From Herpetosiphon llansteffanensis (GTDB lineage Bacteria; Chloroflexota; Chloroflexia; Chloroflexales; Herpetosiphonaceae), in NCBI RefSeq assembly GCF_003205875.1, contig NZ_PUBZ01000079.1, forward strand, positions 1 through 64,000: a stretch of DNA of 64,000 nt, given 5' to 3'. A model generated the notes under the pieces. The model was not told the DNA's origin, did no database searches, and saw only the letters and a program-made list of their open reading frames with translations. Every line of letters starts with the position of its first letter. Position 1 is the first letter of the stretch. A program made the position numbers and the translations under genes. Shown here piece by piece: positions 62,800 to 64,000 of the stretch.

Positions 62800-63813
62800 A
62801 TGATGGCAGCCATGATGATACAGTCGTTGAGCGAGCTTTACCCCGATTTGCGGCGCTTGCGTTTTGGCAGCATCGTGTATGCCTTGCTGACTGATACTAC
62901 GCCCGAAAATCAACAACATCGATTGATTCTTGATGCGGCTTTGCAGGAAGCAGGGAGCCGTGGTTGGCTTACGCCTGATGTTTTTGGCCGCCTACGAGCT
63001 GGCGATGATGCAGTGGTGCTCTCGATTCTCGATGAATTGTTGATTGCCCAAGCCTTGGATCGGGCTAACTATAGTTTGCAGTTTAACCCGCCTGGCGAAG
63101 GTCGGCACGTCGGCGAGTTGCTGATCGAACGGGGCGATCTGCGTTCGTTTGTCGAAGTTAAGTCGTTGTTGCCAGCGGAAGCGGTGGTTTTGGCCCAAAC
63201 AACCTTGGCTCGTTTGCGCGATTTGGCTAGCACCATTCCGTTGGCGGCCCGTTTAACGCTGGAAATTACCCATCATCCTAGTAGCGGCATTAGCCATCGC
63301 GAGGTGCGGCGCTATTTGCATGTCTCAGCAGAGCAAATGTTGAGCGGCTGGACGCATCCTGCTGCCTACACCCATAGCTCGGGCATTTATCTGCGGCCTG
63401 TTGATTGCCAGCCCCTGCCAGCAGCCGAGCATTTACAAATTGTGCTGCATCAAGAGGAATACCCCGGTTTGGCGCGGCGCGCGCATCGGGCTTGGTGCGA
63501 CCGTTTGTGGCGAGCGATTCGTGGTGGCTATACCCAATTGCCTGCTGGCGAGCCGGCGGTGATTATTGTGGTTGATCATGCGCAGCCTGCGCCGCCGCTT
63601 GAGGCTTGGCTCACGCCGCTCAGCGATATGCTGCGTATGGGCGCGCACCATCGACTGAGTGCTGTGATTCGGATTGAGCTAGCAAGTTTGCGCACTGGCC
63701 AGCCTGCGCTTACAATTTTTCACAATCCACGGGCCAGTAGCCCATTGCTGAGCCAACCAATCCTTGGTCAACCAGAAGTACATATTTCGATGTTGAATCC
63801 TGAAACATGGTGA
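62800..63813 (+). CDS. Protein of unknown function with ExK motif
   Basis: About 337 residues, soluble. FGSIVYALLTD near the start; GELLIERGDLRSFVEVKSL (about 108-126) contains a D...EVK arrangement reminiscent of PD-(D/E)XK nucleases, which is only suggestive. No signal or membrane helix. The start is uncertain: TTG 62785, ATG 62800 or ATG 62812. It precedes a cobalamin adenosyltransferase by 9 nt, so the two are probably one operon. Confidence 0.6.
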   Translation: MMAAMMIQSLSELYPDLRRLRFGSIVYALLTDTTPENQQHRLILDAALQEAGSRGWLTPDVFGRLRAGDDAVVLSILDELLIAQALDRANYSLQFNPPGEGRHVGELLIERGDLRSFVEVKSLLPAEAVVLAQTTLARLRDLASTIPLAARLTLEITHHPSSGISHREVRRYLHVSAEQMLSGWTHPAAYTHSSGIYLRPVDCQPLPAAEHLQIVLHQEEYPGLARRAHRAWCDRLWRAIRGGYTQLPAGEPAVIIVVDHAQPAPPLEAWLTPLSDMLRMGAHHRLSAVIRIELASLRTGQPALTIFHNPRASSPLLSQPILGQPEVHISMLNPETW

Positions 63814-63822
63814 GGACGAATC

Positions 63823-64000
63823 ATGCCCCGAATAACCAAAGTTTATACACGAACTGGCGATACTGGCACGACAGCGCTTGGCGGCGGCCAACGTGTGCCC
63901 AAAGAATCGTTGCGGGTAACTGCGTTTGGCACGGTCGATGAGCTTAATTCGCATCTCGGCGTAGCCTTGGCGGTTGGCGTGAGCGAACGGCTGCAAGCGC
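63823..64000 (+). CDS. Cob(I)alamin adenosyltransferase, PduO type (partial)
   Basis: The first 59 codons of an enzyme that runs off the window. [25 protein letters not shown] and the conserved [14 protein letters not shown] match PduO-type ATP:corrinoid adenosyltransferases, which make adenosylcobalamin. GAGG lies 8 nt before the ATG. Truncated by the window edge, not by mutation. Confidence 0.9.
   Translation, partial: MPRITKVYTRTGDTGTTALGGGQRVPKESLRVTAFGTVDELNSHLGVALAVGVSERLQA

Overview
The window looks like a chromosomal segment of a filamentous Chloroflexota bacterium, most likely Herpetosiphon or a close relative. This rests on about 50 % GC, protein style and the make-up of the ribosomal operon; it is inference, since no search was run. 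Three features stand out: (i) a Clp-type AAA+ ATPase fused to a release-factor-2-like domain that has lost GGQ, encoded between pyrR and pyrB; (ii) an ABC-F gene behind a leader with an upstream ORF and a 1:2 / 2:3 / 3:4 attenuator; (iii) a selenocysteine tRNA.

Layout. 1-12,000 holds an MFS exporter, a methyltransferase plus HNH nuclease, the pyrR / Clp-RF2 / pyrB cluster, a family-2 glycosyltransferase, and fumarylacetoacetase with an uncharacterised partner (tyrosine catabolism). 12,200-17,600 holds kptA, cvpA-mutS2, a small membrane protein and a degenerate histidine-kinase-like protein. 17,600-23,200 holds a deoxynucleoside kinase, tRNA-Thr(CGT), a YitT-type membrane protein, an orphan sensor kinase, a DUF2306 protein and a peroxiredoxin-like protein. 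23,200-29,200 is a leftward MoxR/DUF58/VWA/TPR operon of the Bacteroides-aerotolerance (Bat) type. 29,500-38,400 holds a cupredoxin, a PstS-like protein with hybrid-type kinase and receiver, MTA phosphorylase, two identical Flp pilins, a cytosolic kinase, a KAS II enzyme and a DUF72 protein, followed by tRNA-Sec.

38,700-57,450 is a single rightward block: tuf, S10-L3-L4-L23-L2-S19-L22-S3-L16-L29-S17, L14-L24-L5-S14-S8-L6-L18-S5-L30-L15-secY-adk, infA-L36-S13-S11-S4-rpoA-L17, truA, L13-S9, closed by a strong terminator. The order is classical, but map is absent between adk and infA, and tuf heads the block. The remainder holds the attenuated ABC-F gene, a sugar-isomerase-like protein, an aldehyde dehydrogenase, an unknown protein and the start of a cobalamin adenosyltransferase.

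Most intergenic gaps over 250 bp are filled by dispersed composite repeats: short-period words (GGATGAA, AACATAG, CTTCGCGNN, CTGTGGAAT) and a C/G-rich palindrome of about 120 bp. They recur in the same order at several loci and even lie inside operons.
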